In this document: positions 37,306 to 48,242 of the stretch, piece after piece
How the letters are laid out: every line of letters begins with the position of its first letter
Position numbering within the stretch: the first letter of the stretch is position 1
Assembly: GCA_016717265.1 (NCBI GenBank)
Contig: JADKFX010000001.1
Location: 2,182,501-2,246,500, forward strand
DNA length: 64,000 nucleotides
Origin: Saprospiraceae bacterium
GTDB taxonomy: Bacteria; Bacteroidota; Bacteroidia; Chitinophagales; Saprospiraceae
Direction of reading: 5' to 3'
Position numbers and translations under genes: made by a program
The notes under the pieces: generated by a model
Seen by the model: the letters and a program-made list of their open reading frames with translations, nothing else
What the model was told of the DNA's origin: nothing
The model's database searches: none

Positions 37306-40191
37306 TTAAAAGATCTTTTTAAAGAAATGCCCATTAACCTGGATAAAATACATTCCGGAACTAAGGTTTTTTAAAGTAATTTGATCATAATATGCATTTC
37401 GATCATAGGAATTTTCATTAATGAGCCTTCCTTGAACATCAAAAACTCTAATTTTTGTTATAGGATCTTTTGGATTATTAAGAACAATTATTCCAGTATT
37501 TTGCTGTAAGATAACATAGTCTGTTGAAATTGGATTATTTCCATTTTTAGATAAACTTTCAGGTTCACATTCATCCTCGGCAACGAACAAATCCCTATTA
37601 AGCAATATTCTCGAAATCAATACAGCATTTCCTCCCTCGGCCAAACATTGGTCCGCAATACTATCTAGAACCAATTCCTCCGTTTCATCAAATTCTGTCC
37701 ATTCAGTTACATTGCTGTGATTAATAATAATACCTAATACTTTTTTCATATTTGATTGTGGTTCTGTTTCAGTTTCAATCTCATTTAAATCCTCAATAAG
37801 GGAAGACAATTGTGAATTTAGATTTGTTGAAAAATCAATACCTATTTCTGAGTTTCTATCCAACCATTGTTCTACCGTATCCAGAAGAACTTCGACATTT
37901 TCCTTAAAATCCAAAAATTCCTGCAGATTATTAATGGGATAAGCATTTTCAAGTGTATCTCTATAATAAGAGAGATATTTTGTAAGAGTATCAGTGAAAA
38001 CATTTAGTTGTCCATAGTTTGAGGAATCTTGTAAATAATCATATAATCCTTTTTCAACTAAATTTAATTTATATTCTGGCGAATTTAAAGTATCTTGTAA
38101 ATAATTGTAGGCTATTGTACTGTCCAACAAATCAGGAAAGGTTAAAAGTGATTTAATCGTAGAATAATTTGCATCAAATAAAAACCCTGTTTGCCATTCA
38201 TCATAAACGGCTAACAAATCGCCGTAAACTGTTTTTCCTATCAAAGGAGATAATTTTTCTCTTGGAGGAGTATTTGTAAAACACTTATTTGTTGGTGTTT
38301 CTGTAATTACTGATACGTTTGTTTCAAGCACAGGACTTGGATAATATTGCCCAGAATTCGTCTCCACTATAAACGGACTCAACGATAATCCATATGCAAT
38401 ATCATATGAACCAATGGTACCCCAAGAATTTGTTTGATGTTTCTGTTCACCTATCACACCATTTGTCAAGCCAACTCCTGCCACGAGTACACCAATATTA
38501 TCATCGTTATAATGGTTTTGAGTTAAATAAGTCAAATCACAATTGGCTTTAAAATAAGAACCATGCTGATAATTCTGTACTGAATTGCACTTAACCTCAC
38601 TAAATAATGATGAAACAACGTAGGTTCCAGACTCATCGTAATAAGGTTGGTTTGTTATTGTTCCATTAATTGTATTATAAAGCATTTTTGTACCTGAACT
38701 ATTAAGTGCTAAAAGTCCATATTTGTGGCAGAAAACGCATAACGGGGCAGAATTTAGATCAATATCATTCCCAAGAATCTCTATGCCTGGCGAGTTAAAA
38801 ACACGAACTCCATATGTTTCAAAGAAATCCTTGCTATTGTCATCTGTTTCAATAATATTATCTTCGATTTTGTATTTCCAACCAATATTATTTCTTGCAT
38901 ATATCCCTGTCCAAGCATCAATTTCATTATTTTGAGTTAAGGAAATTTCATTCTCGTTATTAATTTCTCCTCCCCCAAAATTATATCCTGCTACCACATT
39001 TGTTGTAGAAATATTTGTAAATTCGTTATGGCCAATAGTGTAAGTTCCTATTGATCTATAAACGCCCATCCCATATTTTAAATTTGAAAAGACATTATCT
39101 GTAATTACGCTTGTAGCAGCTTGTAAGGATACAATTCCGATAAATTGATTAATATAATCAAGATCTGTTGTTGTAATATTATTCTGGTTGCAGTTAAAAG
39201 ATGAATTTAAATTATCAGAAATATGCCATATTGAACACACATTATCTACAAAGTCCGAGCCACTAACTTCAAGATTACTATTTGACGCTAAGATTGCAGG
39301 GCATTCAGGTACAATATAATTTTCTAGTTCAAATCCTCCATTCTGACAGAAATTAAAATCAGAAAATGTGTTATTTACATATATCATAAATTCAATAACA
39401 TTGTATATAAAAATAGCGTGTTTGCATTTTTCACCTCCATGAGGCTCCAAACTTTCATCAATTTCAGTTCCGTCAAAATCATTTTCAGAAATATAATGAA
39501 AAGCATTGGATGGATTATCAAAGGTCGCGTATATGGAAGAAAGGTAGTTATCAAAAAAATGATTACCAACACTATAAATATAACTTTCTGGTTTAAGCAC
39601 AATCCCATAAATAGATCCAGATATCCATGATCCATTGAGATCTAAAATTCCGCCAGTCGCAACAGTCATCGCATTCCACATATATGTACATGCTTTAAAT
39701 TCGGATTCGTAAACATGTAAAGTTCCCTCGATGATTAAATTTGATTCTGGATCAGTTTGATCTCTATCAAATAATATTATTGAACCTGCTGCAAAAGTAT
39801 ACTCTACATTATCATCAACAGCCAAAGTCCCTTGAATTAAAATGAATTGCGGATCTGATTCGGAATGACCTTCATCCAAGATACAATTTTGCATTATTAA
39901 TTCAGAAAAATAAGTAATTTGACCTGGTGTACCAACCTTTACAAACTCTGAATTTCCAGCAATGCAATCTGGATCTTCAGGCTCGCATTGTGCAATTATT
40001 AACGAATTGAAGACAAGGGAAATTGCCAGCATTATTGCTATTTTATAAATTTTTAGCCTAGTACCGTAATTGAAATAATCCTTGATTTTTATTTTAGACG
40101 TCGATCTATTAAAGATTAATGAATTAAAACGATAATTTTGCGTAACACCTGATATCTCATGAGGTCTGCTACATGATGGATTTAATTTCAT
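37306..40191 (-). CDS. T9SS-secreted right-handed beta-helix protein
   Basis: A 961-residue exported protein. The true start may be Met54, just before the hydrophobic signal core MLAISLVFNSLIIAQ. The upstream 50 residues look unlike a signal and may be untranslated. Residues about 90-620 contain many short repeats (NISTTNVVAGYNF, NNEIDAWTGIYARNN and similar) as in PbH1 parallel beta-helices. A helical Glu/Leu-rich region of about 200 residues follows. The end has a sorting-type domain (KIRVFDVQGRLINE ... GMYFIQVNG). Possible roles are polysaccharide or surface binding. It is separated from the next gene by a strong palindrome. Confidence 0.88.
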   Translation of the reverse strand: MKLNPSCSRPHEISGVTQNYRFNSLIFNRSTSKIKIKDYFNYGTRLKIYKIAIMLAISLVFNSLIIAQCEPEDPDCIAGNSEFVKVGTPGQITYFSELIMQNCILDEGHSESDPQFILIQGTLAVDDNVEYTFAAGSIILFDRDQTDPESNLIIEGTLHVYESEFKACTYMWNAMTVATGGILDLNGSWISGSIYGIVLKPESYIYSVGNHFFDNYLSSIYATFDNPSNAFHYISENDFDGTEIDESLEPHGGEKCKHAIFIYNVIEFMIYVNNTFSDFNFCQNGGFELENYIVPECPAILASNSNLEVSGSDFVDNVCSIWHISDNLNSSFNCNQNNITTTDLDYINQFIGIVSLQAATSVITDNVFSNLKYGMGVYRSIGTYTIGHNEFTNISTTNVVAGYNFGGGEINNENEISLTQNNEIDAWTGIYARNNIGWKYKIEDNIIETDDNSKDFFETYGVRVFNSPGIEILGNDIDLNSAPLCVFCHKYGLLALNSSGTKMLYNTINGTITNQPYYDESGTYVVSSLFSEVKCNSVQNYQHGSYFKANCDLTYLTQNHYNDDNIGVLVAGVGLTNGVIGEQKHQTNSWGTIGSYDIAYGLSLSPFIVETNSGQYYPSPVLETNVSVITETPTNKCFTNTPPREKLSPLIGKTVYGDLLAVYDEWQTGFLFDANYSTIKSLLTFPDLLDSTIAYNYLQDTLNSPEYKLNLVEKGLYDYLQDSSNYGQLNVFTDTLTKYLSYYRDTLENAYPINNLQEFLDFKENVEVLLDTVEQWLDRNSEIGIDFSTNLNSQLSSLIEDLNEIETETEPQSNMKKVLGIIINHSNVTEWTEFDETEELVLDSIADQCLAEGGNAVLISRILLNRDLFVAEDECEPESLSKNGNNPISTDYVILQQNTGIIVLNNPKDPITKIRVFDVQGRLINENSYDRNAYYDQITLKNLSSGMYFIQVNGHFFKKIF

Positions 40192-40726
40192 TCAATTAAA
40201 TTTAAATGGGTTAATGAATTATTTTATTTATGAAGTAATACTTAGCAGTAAAATCAAAGCCAAGAATGTGGCTGAATTTGTGCCCAGTTTTCTGAATTAT
40301 TTTCTCAGGGGTCTTGTGTGTAAAGGCCTATGGGTATTTTATTCATAACGATTTGAGACGAAACAAATGAATAATTAGATCAATCAGTTTTGGCTTTCAT
40401 TCAGCCCTGTCTTGTCTGGTGGAGTAAGATCTTGATTTTCCATAGTTTTGGATTTTAAGTTAATCAAATAATTTACCGAACTGAATCATATGAACAGTTT
40501 TCAAATCCTTGAAAGATGTTTAAATATTCAGTGAAAAAATATCTAAATATTTTTCCTTGTTAATACGCTTAATCAGAAATGAAAATGGGTGACTTGAAAA
40601 TGAAACGTGTGATTGTTTTTACTAAATTACAATGTGAAGGTCGGATACAATTTTAGATGGGTGTTTGTTAAAAAGGGGCAAAAAATTGATAAAAAGTGCC
40701 AATTGTTTAAAAATTCCGGGAAATGT
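40192..40726. other. 535-bp gap, no gene seen
   Basis: AT-rich sequence with short reading frames only. It lies upstream of the beta-helix gene on the - strand and probably contains its promoter. I see no tRNA, repeat or clear hairpin. Confidence 0.4.
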
Positions 40727-41185
40727 TTATTTGAGATTAGGAATGGTAAAGCATTCATCAATATCATCAGAATTAATCAGCGCATCTAATTTTAGCTGCA
40801 AGGGTGTTTGTAAGTCCTTTTTTGTACAAGTTTTTAGGGTCATACCCGTATGTTTTTTGAATGCATGACATAATGACGAAGGATCGCTATATACAAGTAT
40901 CCTAGCTATCTCTTGTTCATCAAGGCCGTCAATATTGGAGAAATAATAAGCTCTTTGCATTTTCAATTGCAATATCAACGCATAAGCATTTACCCCCAAG
41001 ACTAATTTACAAGCCCGGTTAAGGTTTTTTTTACTGGTTCGCATAGCAATGGCTACATCATCTAGCTGAATAAGCTCATCAGTTCCAATATGTCCATTGA
41101 AGTAAACGAGCATTTTTATGATAATTCTTTTTGCCTGGTCGGGTCGCATTGTTTTTAATTTAAAGGTATTCCAAAAACATTGCAA
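40727..41185 (-). CDS. AraC-type transcriptional regulator
   Basis: A 152-residue protein whose C-terminal ~100 residues form an AraC-like double helix-turn-helix: LDDVAIAMRTSKKNLNRACK and LDEQEIARILVYSDPSSLCHAFKKHTGMT. The N-terminal effector part is short, so it acts as a stand-alone DNA-binding module. The frame starts ATG at 41185; a second Met (MRPDQ) at residue 13 is an alternative. It lies alone next to the secreted-protein block. Control of those genes is possible but not shown. Confidence 0.85.
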   Translation of the reverse strand: MQCFWNTFKLKTMRPDQAKRIIIKMLVYFNGHIGTDELIQLDDVAIAMRTSKKNLNRACKLVLGVNAYALILQLKMQRAYYFSNIDGLDEQEIARILVYSDPSSLCHAFKKHTGMTLKTCTKKDLQTPLQLKLDALINSDDIDECFTIPNLK

Positions 41186-42184
41186 GAAATACGCAATGGA
41201 TTAAGTAATTTCTGTAATTAAGAGAAGAAGTTAAATAAAACCGTAGAAATAATGTTCTGATCAGAAATTTTATAATCATCTTATCTCAAACAAAGAAATT
41301 TAAACTGATCCTTTGTGAAGTCTGGGAATAAAATGCAAAACTACTTCCTTTATTTATCTCTGTCAATAGGGGAAAACCCTGATTTTTTGATTTTCAATGA
41401 AATATGATATTCCTAATAAAACCCTATACAGGATGTATTGAATTTTTAGGAAGAAGAAAATTTAGCATTTTGAAGAACATGTTTCAATGCGACAAATCTT
41501 ACACTATTGATCAATGAGGCAGCTATTACAGTATTGTGAAATCACAATGGTAAATAAATTTTGCCTTATTTCACTTTTTGCTATAAAAGTAAAATAAAGA
41601 GAATGATATTTTACTTTTCGCCAATACCCCAGCTCATTGACTAGTGGGTTTTGGGGCCATTCGATATGCTGATCTTTCAATTACCTGAGGCCACTTTGGG
41701 CGAATTGATCTTATGAAATTTTAAATTAATTAGAATTTTGCAACGCACTGCTGCGTAATTTAAAGATATTATTATAATTGATCTTTAATGGTCTCAAATT
41801 GATTCTTTGCAAGAATCTCAACAATCCGCTTATACAAATCATCTTCGTTCGCAATTTGCTTTTACAATTCCATTTTCAATAGATTTCGCTGTCCAATTAA
41901 ATAATCACATAAGTCCAATCTTTGCCGTTTTTCCGCTTCACTTACATTTGACTACAATAATTGAAGACTCGTACTTTCGCCCTGAATCATAAACGATGAT
42001 TCAAATAAAAATTGCCATCTTTTTAGGTCAACAAAAACGGTTTACAACAACTTATCCTTGGCACATAAAATTCATGATAATTTGTAAAAACTTGAAATCT
42101 AGTTCATTCATGTTCAAAGATGTTCATTAGCTTTGCAGAAATTCTTCCTCATAGGGTCACATTTTATAATTTAATCCATTACTT
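41186..42184. other. about 1-kb gene-poor region
   Basis: No intact gene was seen. A - strand frame with one internal stop at 41772-41952 is a possible gene remnant. The rest is AT-rich without clear repeats; one short G-rich inverted stretch is near 41640. Confidence 0.4.
41772..41952 (-). pseudogene. possible decayed C-terminal reading frame
   Basis: On the - strand one frame reads EKRQRLDLCDYLIGQRN, then an in-frame TAA, then EDDLYKRIVEILAKNQ to a final TAA at 41774-41772. Amphipathic helical composition suggests former coding sequence. No family is recognised. The overlapping + strand frame 41807-41992 is less protein-like. Confidence 0.3.
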
Positions 42185-42574
42185 TTGAAATCAAAATTAG
42201 CTTCCATCTTTAGCCTAAATTGCCCAGCTTGTAGAACAGGAGACTTGTTTCCAAATAAAAGTTTATTTTTTGATTTTAGCTTTAAAATGCACACCCGGTG
42301 CCTGCATTGCAATGAATCCTTTGTAAGGGAACCTGGATTTTATTACGGTGCAATGTTTATTTCTTATATTTTTTCTGCTTTTTTTAGTTTGCTATTTGCA
42401 GGTATATTGATCATTGGCTTGAAGATCGACTGGCACTATGCTTTGTTCCTATTAACCCTGGTGCTTATACTTAGCTTTGCATATTTATTTAAGGTATCCA
42501 GATCTATATGGATCCACTTATTTGTACCGTTTAAACACAAACCATCAAAAGCTAAGGAAGAGGTGCTTGAATAA
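42185..42574 (+). CDS. DUF983 family membrane protein
   Basis: A 129-residue protein starting at a TTG codon. An N-terminal zinc-ribbon-like part (CPACRTGDLF and CLHCNESF) precedes two membrane helices (about 53-78 and 84-103), followed by a basic tail. This fits DUF983 proteins, small membrane proteins of unknown function. No ATG exists in frame before residue 35, so the TTG start is needed to include the first CPAC. It is a single gene and divergent from nothing nearby. Confidence 0.85.
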   Translation: MKSKLASIFSLNCPACRTGDLFPNKSLFFDFSFKMHTRCLHCNESFVREPGFYYGAMFISYIFSAFFSLLFAGILIIGLKIDWHYALFLLTLVLILSFAYLFKVSRSIWIHLFVPFKHKPSKAKEEVLE

Positions 42575-42745
42575 ATTGTTGCATATAGTTTAAGTCACCT
42601 GGTTTGTTTAATTTCTAAACTTTTAAAACTTATTTGATTGCGCTACTCAAGTCTATATCCGAATTTAAAAGATTGCTAGTCTTCATTAAAATTATGCATA
42701 ATATTCAAATCAAAAATACAGTATTATATTATTTTAACTGATTCC

Positions 42746-44458
42746 TTACCAACTACTTCCACCACCTCCGCCAAATCCTCCGCCAGAAAATGATCCGCCG
42801 CCGCCTCCACTGCTGCCAAAGGATCCACTGGATGATGGTTGACTTGACATTACAGTCCTCATTTCGCTTAGCGAAGAGGTCATGCTTTCGTTAAAAGCAG
42901 ACATATTAAATCCATGCATCGTATTATAAAACGGAACATTTGAAACATACCATTGCGGTGGTTCTATAGCAAGGCCATTAAATTTACCACACCATTCATC
43001 AACGCAATTAAATGCTACAGCATAGGGTAAAGTCTTATCAAAATAACTGGGATCTTCTTTTGTTAAAAATTCAAGTTTTGATTTTTCGGCTAGCCGTATA
43101 AATTTTCGGAAGCCTTTGATCTCCTTAAATGATTCATCGCCACTTTCAGATCTCTTCAACAATAAATAGGCAAATAAAACTAATATGATAGCTAAAAGGA
43201 TAGAAATTGCAAGAAATAGAAAACGACCTGAAAAAAAACAATAAACCCCATTCAAAACAGCTGTAAGAATTATCAACCAAATGGAATTCCAATAGATCTG
43301 AACTGATTTTTTTGTAAAATAATCAGAATTCATGACTGCATCATTGATGGCACTTAATGTACTAATAAGGGTTGTATAGAAAGTGTCTTTTAACAAACTT
43401 AACTTCACACGATCTCCACATTCAAAAAGTCCGTTAAAGAATATTTTTTGGTGTGCAGGTGCATCTGATGACAATTCTTTTAATTTTATAAAAGTCATTT
43501 CATCACTTGAAAAAAGTCCTTTTTTTTGCTCATGTTCAATTTTTAAATATCCTAAGGATCCAAAATATGGAATGAGTGATAAGGCGTCCCGTTGATTTGA
43601 TTTAATGTCTATTGCAAAACCAGCTAAAGCAGAATCCATATTTTTTGGCGGTAAATAAGCAACCATATCTGCTAATCTTGTGTCTTTTCCATGTTTCCAC
43701 CAAGCATAAAAAAAACTAAACAACATTAAAATTGGAAGGATTAAAAACTTGAAATGATAGAACCATATTTTATAAAATGGATAGCTCGCAATGACACCTT
43801 CTGGTATTAAAACGGAAATGGTCATTCCACTTCTATTGCCTAATGGGATTAAAGACTCGCCTTCAATAATATTATTTTGGAAATTAGATCGTACATCAGT
43901 ACTTGTAGATCCATATGCACCCGTTTTAATATTGAAACTTTGCGCATCCAGTCGTACCTCTTTCGGTAATGTTAGTTTAAAACCAGCATGTAGAATTTCT
44001 TCATCCCAAAAATCTCCAATCAGATTCCAATATAATTCAGTTTTGCCATTTTTAGTAAGCAATGCATTTTGAATTAAATAAGAAATTTCATAGGTCTGAT
44101 CACCATTTACGAATATTTTCTTATCACCTATTTTAATCTTAATGCCATTTTGTGAATATTGACTGTTAAATTTATAATCTTTAACCTGAATATCCTTTAT
44201 AAAAACTTCATGATTAAAATAATCATCCAAGAACTCTCCGGAATCGTCAGATTTTATTTTGTAAATTAATGGAATTTCTCTTATCAAGCCATGCCTTTCG
44301 GAATTGAAATATACTTGAATGAGTTCTGTGACCGCTAAATCCCCATTCTTATCCAACTTCAAATCGACAAAATAATCTTTGATATAAAAGAAATCCTGAC
44401 TTAACAGAATGTTGCAAAACAACAGAAAGCCTGTAAAAAGGCTAGTTTTTTTTATCAT
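42746..44458 (-). CDS. DUF2207 family membrane protein
   Basis: A 570-residue protein with a signal peptide (ending LLSQ), a beta-rich DUF2207 domain (about 22-230), a membrane helix (about 234-254), a soluble part, two further helices (about 390-435) and a Gly/Ser-rich tail with repeated GGGG. This is the typical layout of the family, whose genes commonly neighbour lemA, as here (17-bp gap, lemA first). The biochemical function is unknown. A cell-envelope role is family knowledge. Confidence 0.92.
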   Translation of the reverse strand: MIKKTSLFTGFLLFCNILLSQDFFYIKDYFVDLKLDKNGDLAVTELIQVYFNSERHGLIREIPLIYKIKSDDSGEFLDDYFNHEVFIKDIQVKDYKFNSQYSQNGIKIKIGDKKIFVNGDQTYEISYLIQNALLTKNGKTELYWNLIGDFWDEEILHAGFKLTLPKEVRLDAQSFNIKTGAYGSTSTDVRSNFQNNIIEGESLIPLGNRSGMTISVLIPEGVIASYPFYKIWFYHFKFLILPILMLFSFFYAWWKHGKDTRLADMVAYLPPKNMDSALAGFAIDIKSNQRDALSLIPYFGSLGYLKIEHEQKKGLFSSDEMTFIKLKELSSDAPAHQKIFFNGLFECGDRVKLSLLKDTFYTTLISTLSAINDAVMNSDYFTKKSVQIYWNSIWLIILTAVLNGVYCFFSGRFLFLAISILLAIILVLFAYLLLKRSESGDESFKEIKGFRKFIRLAEKSKLEFLTKEDPSYFDKTLPYAVAFNCVDEWCGKFNGLAIEPPQWYVSNVPFYNTMHGFNMSAFNESMTSSLSEMRTVMSSQPSSSGSFGSSGGGGGSFSGGGFGGGGGSSW

Positions 44459-44475
44459 GCTGAGCTTACACCGAA

Positions 44476-45021
44476 TTAAAATTGAACAGTCACATTTTGC
44501 CGACTTTGCTCGTCTGTTTCAAAGAAATCAAACGTTAGAAAACCAAAACTACGGGCAAGTAAAACCCCAGGAAATCCTTCTACCTTATTATTGTTTTCGC
44601 GAACGGTCGCATTATAATATCGACGACTATTTTCTAGATTTGTTTCAATTTCATTAAGATTTCCTTGTAATTGAAGGAAATTCGTGTTAGCTTTTAAATC
44701 TGGATAACTCTCTGCTAAAGCAAATACTTGTCTTAAACTTGCGGTTAAAGTTTGATCTGCAGCAATCTGACCGTTGATATCTCCTTTTGGTACACTTAAG
44801 GCTGCATTTCTAGCAGCGATCACTCTTTCAAATGTTCCCGTTTCATGGGCTGCATAACCTTTTACTGTATTTACCAGATTTGGTATCAAATCATAACGCT
44901 TCTTTAAAGCTACATCAATGTTGCTCCAGGCATCCATTACAGCATTTTTAGCACTGACAAGTCCATTGTAAAGAAAAATGGCAATGAATACTAAAACTCC
45001 TAAAACGATAAGCATAATCAT
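44476..45021 (-). CDS. lemA: LemA family protein
   Basis: A 181-residue protein with one N-terminal membrane helix and a helical body containing WSNIDVALKKRYDLIPNLV, the hallmark of LemA proteins. Length matches the family. It is the first gene of a two-gene operon with the DUF2207 protein. Suggested roles for the family include envelope processes; the molecular activity is unknown. Confidence 0.94.
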   Translation of the reverse strand: MIMLIVLGVLVFIAIFLYNGLVSAKNAVMDAWSNIDVALKKRYDLIPNLVNTVKGYAAHETGTFERVIAARNAALSVPKGDINGQIAADQTLTASLRQVFALAESYPDLKANTNFLQLQGNLNEIETNLENSRRYYNATVRENNNKVEGFPGVLLARSFGFLTFDFFETDEQSRQNVTVQF

Positions 45022-45152
45022 GGTTAAATTCTATTTTTGTTTATTAAGAATGTAAATATAAATGTAAAATTGACTTAAAAAGTTCCAAAATTATTATTAC
45101 AACGCATTTATATTTAAAAACTTAATTTAAAGGCCTGTAATCCATTTATGAA

Positions 45153-47459
45153 TCAAAACTCCATTTTAAGATTTAATCTAAAATTAATACCTTCTTCCGC
45201 TGCAAAATAACGAAGGCGGTTTAAATAATCTCTGTAATTCCTATTAAGTAAATTTTCCACTTGAGCATTTATTTTAAATTTTTTAGAAAATAATTTTATT
45301 TCAGTTTCAATCGATGGACTGATTAAGAAATAGGCTGGTGGGGCGATTAATAACTCTTGGTTCGTTTCTAAATTTAATTGTTCAAATACATATTTACCTT
45401 GCATTTCAAATTTGACATTTTTAAAACGGCCAATCGATTTTAGATGATAGAACAAAGAAGATCCGAATTGATTGGGGGGCATATAAACGAGCCCGCGGTG
45501 ATTTTTAAAATCATAACCATTCAAATAAGAATATTGGATGACCCATTGTAATTTGGAATTAAATTCAATTCGAAATAAAGCATCAAGACCATAAATTCTG
45601 GCATCCGTTTGTTTATATAAAAATAGTGGGAAGGCTCCTCTGATCGTTAACCTAAATTCTTTTTGAGGTTCTAAATATATGAAATCCCGGATAGCCTGAT
45701 AATAAGTGCTTAGCTCCATGTTGAAAAAGCTTCCTAAAGAGATTGTATTTGTTAAAATTAATTTTAATGCATGTTCATTCTTTAATTCTTTATTCCCTTC
45801 TTCAATGCCAGCAACAGCTTGATGGAGTCCATAACTGTAAAGTTCATTTACCTCTGGAGAACGTTGGGTAATTCCACCATTAAATCGGATATTCCAGAAA
45901 TTATGAGCATTATATTTTATGCCTCCGGCAAGTGAAAAATGTTTGAACAAATGATTGGCATTTTGAATTGTTTTTACACCACTTGTGCTATAATAATCAA
46001 CATTTAATTGACTTAGGTCGTAACGACTTCCTAGTTCAAGCGATGTATTTTCAAAATGATATTTCCAATTCATGAAGACACCTTCATTATGCAATAGATA
46101 ATCTGGTATTAATGGAAAAATACCAGTGCCTGGTTGGTTTCGATTATAAGTAAATTTGTATTGGATTCCGTAATTGATTTCCTGTTGATTTAAGTTAATT
46201 CTGCTTTTATACTCAGTAACATACGATTGCAATAATAAATCTAAAGATGGAATATCAGAGCGGGAACCGCGGCGCACATCAAATTCTTTTCGGTGATTAA
46301 GCTGGGCTGCATAAACGATTTCATGAAACTGATTTTTACGAGTCCATTGATGATTCAATTTTAACAAATGATGTGTTACAGATTGTCTTGGAGATTCAAT
46401 TCGATAGGAAAAATGATCTTTTGTAAAGTAAGGTATTTGCGCTCCTATAGCGGACTGTAGATCTGTTAAATTCCCAATATGGGATCCTCTAAGAATACCT
46501 GGTTCAGAATGAAAGAGACTATAATATATATGGTGTTGAAATTTACCGGGCTTGTCTTTATTCCATTCTATCGAGCTGCTATATTCCTTCATACCAGTGT
46601 TTGTTAAATAGTATTCAGGAGATTTATGATCACCACTTCGCTTAATTCCTGCAGTCAATCGCCAATCAAAAACTGGTGTAGATTGTTCCACTTTGGAAGC
46701 CAAATAAATCTGGTTGCCATTTGTTTGATAATTAACCTGGGTACTACCATGAAAGTGTGGATCTTTATCAATGGGTCCAGGTTCCATCAATATCAAACCA
46801 CCTAAACTATTTCCACCGTAAGCAATAACATCTACCCCTTTAATAACTGTAATTTGTTGCGCTATGAAAGGATCAATTTCAGGCGCATGGTCAGATCCCC
46901 ATTGCTGACCTGCTTGAACGATTCCATTATTTAAAATGCTAACCCGATTTCCGGTAAGCCCATGGATAACTGGTTTCGCAATACCAGACCCATTTTTAAT
47001 TGAATATACTCCGGGAATTATTTCGAGAATAGATGCCAAAGGTTTGCCAGCTTCTTTATTCAATTCATTTGACTTAATTGTATTTTGGGTAGCCGATTCT
47101 GATCGGTTTCTATTACTTTTTACAGTCACACTTTGCAGAAAATGTGCGTGATGCTCCAATTCAATATGAATGATGGTATCTTTCGTAATGTGAACAAATA
47201 ATTTTTGTGTCTCACATCCAATATGATTGATAATCAGATGATATGCTCCCGGACAAATATTTTTTATAAAATAGAAGCCATTTGAATCTGTTTCAGCATA
47301 TTGATTGGATTCCTCCATATAGACAGATGCAAATTCTAGTAACAGATTTTCATGCGGATCTGTAATGCTCCCTGAAATTGAAATTTTACATTCTTGAGCA
47401 ATTAAAGATTCTGGTTGAATCGTCCAGAATCCAACCAGAAATAGTAGCATATTTTTCAT
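45153..47459 (-). CDS. TonB-dependent outer-membrane receptor, probable metal uptake
   Basis: A 768-residue receptor with a signal peptide, a carboxypeptidase-regulatory-like domain (about 25-105), a plug (about 115-225) with PVIHGLTGNRVSILNNG and QWGSDHAPEIDPF, and a beta-barrel ending FRLNLKMEF. The plug motifs match a large Bacteroidota group I associate with ZnuD-type metal receptors. The HHAH motif between domains also fits metal binding. Its ATG overlaps the stop of the upstream lipoprotein gene, and a His-rich protein gene lies further upstream. Zinc or another transition metal is the likely substrate, as an inference. Confidence 0.9.
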   Translation of the reverse strand: MKNMLLFLVGFWTIQPESLIAQECKISISGSITDPHENLLLEFASVYMEESNQYAETDSNGFYFIKNICPGAYHLIINHIGCETQKLFVHITKDTIIHIELEHHAHFLQSVTVKSNRNRSESATQNTIKSNELNKEAGKPLASILEIIPGVYSIKNGSGIAKPVIHGLTGNRVSILNNGIVQAGQQWGSDHAPEIDPFIAQQITVIKGVDVIAYGGNSLGGLILMEPGPIDKDPHFHGSTQVNYQTNGNQIYLASKVEQSTPVFDWRLTAGIKRSGDHKSPEYYLTNTGMKEYSSSIEWNKDKPGKFQHHIYYSLFHSEPGILRGSHIGNLTDLQSAIGAQIPYFTKDHFSYRIESPRQSVTHHLLKLNHQWTRKNQFHEIVYAAQLNHRKEFDVRRGSRSDIPSLDLLLQSYVTEYKSRINLNQQEINYGIQYKFTYNRNQPGTGIFPLIPDYLLHNEGVFMNWKYHFENTSLELGSRYDLSQLNVDYYSTSGVKTIQNANHLFKHFSLAGGIKYNAHNFWNIRFNGGITQRSPEVNELYSYGLHQAVAGIEEGNKELKNEHALKLILTNTISLGSFFNMELSTYYQAIRDFIYLEPQKEFRLTIRGAFPLFLYKQTDARIYGLDALFRIEFNSKLQWVIQYSYLNGYDFKNHRGLVYMPPNQFGSSLFYHLKSIGRFKNVKFEMQGKYVFEQLNLETNQELLIAPPAYFLISPSIETEIKLFSKKFKINAQVENLLNRNYRDYLNRLRYFAAEEGINFRLNLKMEF

Positions 47460-48019
47460 TCAATAATCAGATCAAACTGTAATTCAATATCCGTTTCACC
47501 GCCAGCATTCTCAATTTTACCATCTTTGACACCAACTGCGTTTTTATTTGGTAAGTGCCTCAGCGTGATGGTAAGAGATCCCTGACTAGCTTCCCCTGTT
47601 TGCAGTATTGATTTTTGCCCAATAGGAAAACCATTGGTATCGGTATCATTATACATTGCAGTTACATTTAGTGAATTTGAAGGAGTCAGAAAAAATTGAT
47701 GATCATTCGCTTCCTGAAGAATTTCTAGGGTAATAGAATCTATTGGATTCACGGATTCATTTAAAAGTAACAATGTGCAATTGTAGCTTGCATTTGATTT
47801 TAGTTTTCCTCCAATTATCGTTGGTACCTGTCCTCCATCACCATCAAGATCTCTAAAACTTAATACGACGCTATCATTGCTTGTAGTGGAATGCATACTA
47901 TAATATACTGTTGTAATTAACTCCGATTCATTTATAATGGGATCTTTAGAACATGAAAACGGAATCATTAGGAGAAAGACTGATAAAACGAGTATATTTT
48001 TTAAATTTATTTTTTTCAT
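47456..48019 (-). CDS. lipoprotein of a TonB receptor operon
   Basis: A 187-residue protein with lipobox PFSC (Cys at about residue 23). A beta-rich domain follows, with SFRDLDGDGG and a later LRHLPNKNAVGVKDG. Small proteins of this type, often labelled type 1 periplasmic binding fold, accompany this TonB receptor group in Bacteroidota. The four-base overlap with the receptor gene (47456-47459) indicates coupled translation. It may deliver the ligand to, or stabilise, the receptor; this is inference. Confidence 0.85.
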   Translation of the reverse strand: MKKINLKNILVLSVFLLMIPFSCSKDPIINESELITTVYYSMHSTTSNDSVVLSFRDLDGDGGQVPTIIGGKLKSNASYNCTLLLLNESVNPIDSITLEILQEANDHQFFLTPSNSLNVTAMYNDTDTNGFPIGQKSILQTGEASQGSLTITLRHLPNKNAVGVKDGKIENAGGETDIELQFDLIIE

Positions 48020-48242
48020 AAAGTATAGATTATGGGTTTGCTGTAAATGGTAAAACCTTTGCTTTGGTTAAATGATTTCAGCGAATGAATTAAGGTAAAG
48101 GATTAAAATATACGTTTGCAATGAATCCTTTTAAGACAAAGGAATAAGCCATTGTTTTTCAAATATTATATATAAAATTAAACTCTAAATTATTGGAATT
48201 AAATTTTTAAAAAACTATATAAAATTTGGTAAAAAGTTCGAA

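Noticed and set aside
41807..41992. 61-codon + strand frame
   Set aside because: Low-complexity, no start context; the opposite strand looks more protein-like.
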